Assembly (NCBI RefSeq): GCF_025971945.1
Contig: NZ_JAPDHW010000003.1
Coordinates: forward strand, 292,077-356,076
Source of the DNA: Chryseobacterium kimseyorum
Lineage (GTDB): Bacteria; Bacteroidota; Bacteroidia; Flavobacteriales; Weeksellaceae
Length of the DNA stretch: 64,000 nt
Reading direction: 5' to 3'
This document shows, one piece after another, positions 62,685 to 64,000 of this stretch (its first letter is position 1; every line of letters begins with the position of its first letter). The position numbers and the translations under genes are program-made. The notes under the pieces are model-generated. The model was not told the origin of the DNA, ran no database searches, and worked only from the letters and a program-made list of their open reading frames with translations.

Positions 62685-63090
62685 TTGATTTCTAATCTGG
62701 CTTTTTTCCTATTCATATATATAGATGCAAAAGAAATTTTTTACTGATTCTGCAACACCTTTAGCAAATCGTGAAAGTTTCTCTCTGTTGAATATTCCAA
62801 CCTACAGTTGATACTGAGTTGCTGAAGTCCTGTGTTTCTTTATATTAATATTAAAAATACAGACGTTTAAATTATAACTAGGGTACTGTTTTACTCTTTT
62901 CCAAAACTTATAAAGATTTACAATGCACTCAGCATTTTGAAAAATCTTCACATCAGAACAACTTCAATAAAGAAATTTTTACAGTCAATGGACATAATAT
63001 AGGATTCGCATTTTGGGTATTACTTATCTAGCACGATTTTCTTTAAGGTGAAACAGATTTAGAATGATCTTTTACCCTAATTTAAGATTA

Positions 63091-63320
63091 AGCTCTACAA
63101 GAGTTGGATGTCTGTAGAGACGATGAAGTTAAAAGTAAATAAGCTCCGTAGGAGTAGAATGTTTGTGGCTTTAGATTCCCGAGAATAATTACAGCACCTC
63201 AGAAACGTAATGTTGTAGCATAATAATTCTTTATGTAAAAAGCTCCATAGGAGCGCCATGTTTGTAGCATCATCATTCTGTATATAAGAAAGAGCTCCGT
63301 AGGAGCGCCACAAAGAGCGG
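63091..63320. repeat. Tandem array of five ~50-bp units
   Basis: Units begin at 63091, 63142, 63193, 63241 and 63293, so the period is 48 to 52 bp. The consensus is AGCTCCGTAGGAGCG, then about CCATGTTTGTAGC, then an AT-rich filler. The first half is a short palindrome (GCTCC-NN-GGAGC). Units 1 and 3 are much diverged, 2, 4 and 5 close to consensus. The palindrome resembles interspersed repeats I recall from related genomes. The minus-strand open frame across it is an artefact of the repeat. Confidence 0.75.
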
Positions 63321-63419
63321 AGCAAATTACAAAATACAAGTACAAAACGTAAAACCTATTATTCACAGCGTACGAAATCTAGCTCTCCATTCGCTTCATC
63401 CAGCTTTTGTACTAAAAGA

Positions 63420-63612
63420 GCATTCATTGCTAACTCCCACTCTCCAACCTGAACTATTCCTCACGTCACCAGACTTTTACTCAAAAACTGCCATCCCACA
63501 CGTTCACTCTCAAACCCTCCCTCCAACACTCCTAACATCGAGCATCCTTCACCCAGCATCCAACGCCGATCACCTACCACTCAACCTCCCAACATTTTTC
63601 TCTCACGCTTTC
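63420..63612 (+). other. C-rich, purine-poor tract
   Basis: About 190 nt with strong strand asymmetry: many CTC, CCAAC and CACTC words on the plus strand, G nearly absent. This differs from the AT-rich surroundings. The 63-codon open frame inside (63427-63618) has a Pro/Thr/Ser/Leu composition caused by this bias and I do not call it a gene. Nature unknown. Confidence 0.6.
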
Positions 63613-63663
63613 AGTTAATTACCAACAAATATGAATTAAAAGTAAACATTATGTTAAATATAT

Positions 63664-63695
63664 TTGGAAGTAGAGGGGTAAACGTACTACTTTTG
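63664..63695 (+). promoter_or_regulatory. Tandem promoter P1
   Basis: TTG at 63664-63666, 21 nt, TACTTTTG at 63688-63695. The first of three successive primary-type promoters at the right edge. Confidence 0.45.
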
Positions 63696-63812
63696 CCCCA
63701 CTGAAAAACGAGAGTGAGTCAGTAGCGCAGAAGAGCCTTTAGGTAGGCAGGAACAAAAACTCTGAATAGAAATTAACTTAAAAAATTCGAATAAATTTTA
63801 ATCAAATAAAAT

Positions 63813-63842
63813 TTGTGGGAATAAAAAAAGTTTTTATCTTTG
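63813..63842 (+). promoter_or_regulatory. Tandem promoter P2
   Basis: TTG at 63813-63815, exactly 19 nt, TATCTTTG at 63835-63842, with A-rich spacer. A very good match to the consensus. Confidence 0.75.
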
Positions 63843-63938
63843 CAGTCCCGATACGGGGAGCGCAGGAGTGGATGGATTAAGTGTTGAAAAAGGAGATTAG
63901 GGTTACTTAAAAAACTTTAAAATTTCTTCAAAAAACAT

Positions 63939-63969
63939 TTGGTCAATTAGAAATAAAGTTTTACTTTTG
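63939..63969 (+). promoter_or_regulatory. Tandem promoter P3, probable rRNA-type
   Basis: TTG at 63939-63941, 20 nt, TACTTTTG at 63962-63969. With P1 and P2 this forms a strong promoter series without a start codon before the window ends. It fits the leader of an rRNA operon just outside, but no 16S sequence is visible. Confidence 0.6.
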
Positions 63970-64000
63970 CACACGCAAATACGGCAAAGCCCAACGACAG

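Noticed and set aside
63091..63320. CRISPR array
   Set aside because: The units diverge strongly, the spacers are AT-rich filler and similar to each other, and no cas gene is present.
63095..63325. 76-codon minus-strand open frame
   Set aside because: It runs over the 50-bp tandem repeats; its peptide is itself repetitive, and no promoter is seen.
63427..63618. 63-codon plus-strand open frame
   Set aside because: Composition (Pro, Thr, Leu, Ser) follows the C-rich skew of the tract; no protein pattern.
63843..63900. tRNA after promoter P2
   Set aside because: A short CCCG/CGGGG pairing is visible, but no cloverleaf or T-loop sequence.

Overview
The window looks like a chromosomal segment of a Chryseobacterium-like member of the Bacteroidota (Flavobacteriia, Weeksellaceae). 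The reasons are low GC, promoters of the Bacteroidota type (TTG, about 19 nt, TAnnTTTG), a type IX secretion (T9SS) sorting tail on a giant adhesin-like protein, a Bacteroidota-type Hcp/TssD, an OMP_b-brl_3-type TonB-plug outer-membrane protein, and many small lipoproteins with a Cys shortly after a hydrophobic N-terminus. The genus is inferred from remembered similarity, not a search. I saw no phage, transposase, integrase, CRISPR array or tRNA.

Layout. 0-16.5 kb: end of an HD hydrolase, a thioesterase with an apparently orphan cobalamin riboswitch upstream, a frameshifted ABC ATPase with its membrane partner, a PAP2 phosphatase, a KAS III-like enzyme, a DUF2383 protein divergent from a class I photolyase, a PAS histidine kinase, a stand-alone EF-Tu-domain-III-like protein, an AsmA-like protein, and an aldo/keto reductase plus AraC regulator. 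16.8-22.1 kb: one 1750-residue secreted protein made of FN3 and GEVED domains with a T9SS tail. 22.5-25.1 kb: a small lipoprotein with 22-residue tandem repeats, a membrane-bound TPR-AraC regulator, and a probably decayed second lipoprotein copy. Both flanks of the regulator carry the same 22-bp-phased direct repeats, which are likely AraC-type operators.

25.3-34.4 kb is a stress neighbourhood: GNAT-nitrilase fusion, DUF2383 protein, small lipoprotein, then a probable operon of a hypothetical gene, large catalase, zinc alcohol dehydrogenase (frameshifted) and CinA-like amidohydrolase, followed by a ferritin-like protein with a histone-H1-like tail. 34.4-44.4 kb: SemiSWEET, acyl-CoA dehydrogenase, GT14-like transferase, AraC regulator, a DEAD-box-like protein that has lost its catalytic motifs and sits next to a cold-shock protein, OmpA, and exonuclease III. 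44.6-49.1 kb: a GAF-PAS kinase divergent from a LOV (blue-light) histidine kinase that is translationally coupled to a single-domain response regulator. With the photolyase at 7 kb this suggests light sensing and repair, but no direct link is shown. 49.2-64 kb: FAD protein, an orphan Hcp under a two-copy phased operator with a degenerate region downstream, SDR and flavin reductase, a sigma2-only ECF-like protein, a DUF4142 lipoprotein, a second SemiSWEET, serine hydrolase, methionine aminopeptidase, a TonB-type barrel, a five-unit 50-bp tandem repeat, and strong tandem promoters at the right edge that probably serve an rRNA operon just outside the window.

Three coding disruptions (ABC ATPase, alcohol dehydrogenase, remnant at 52.3 kb) are each repaired by adding one A to an A-run. 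This common signature could be a sequencing artefact and should be settled before calling pseudogenes.
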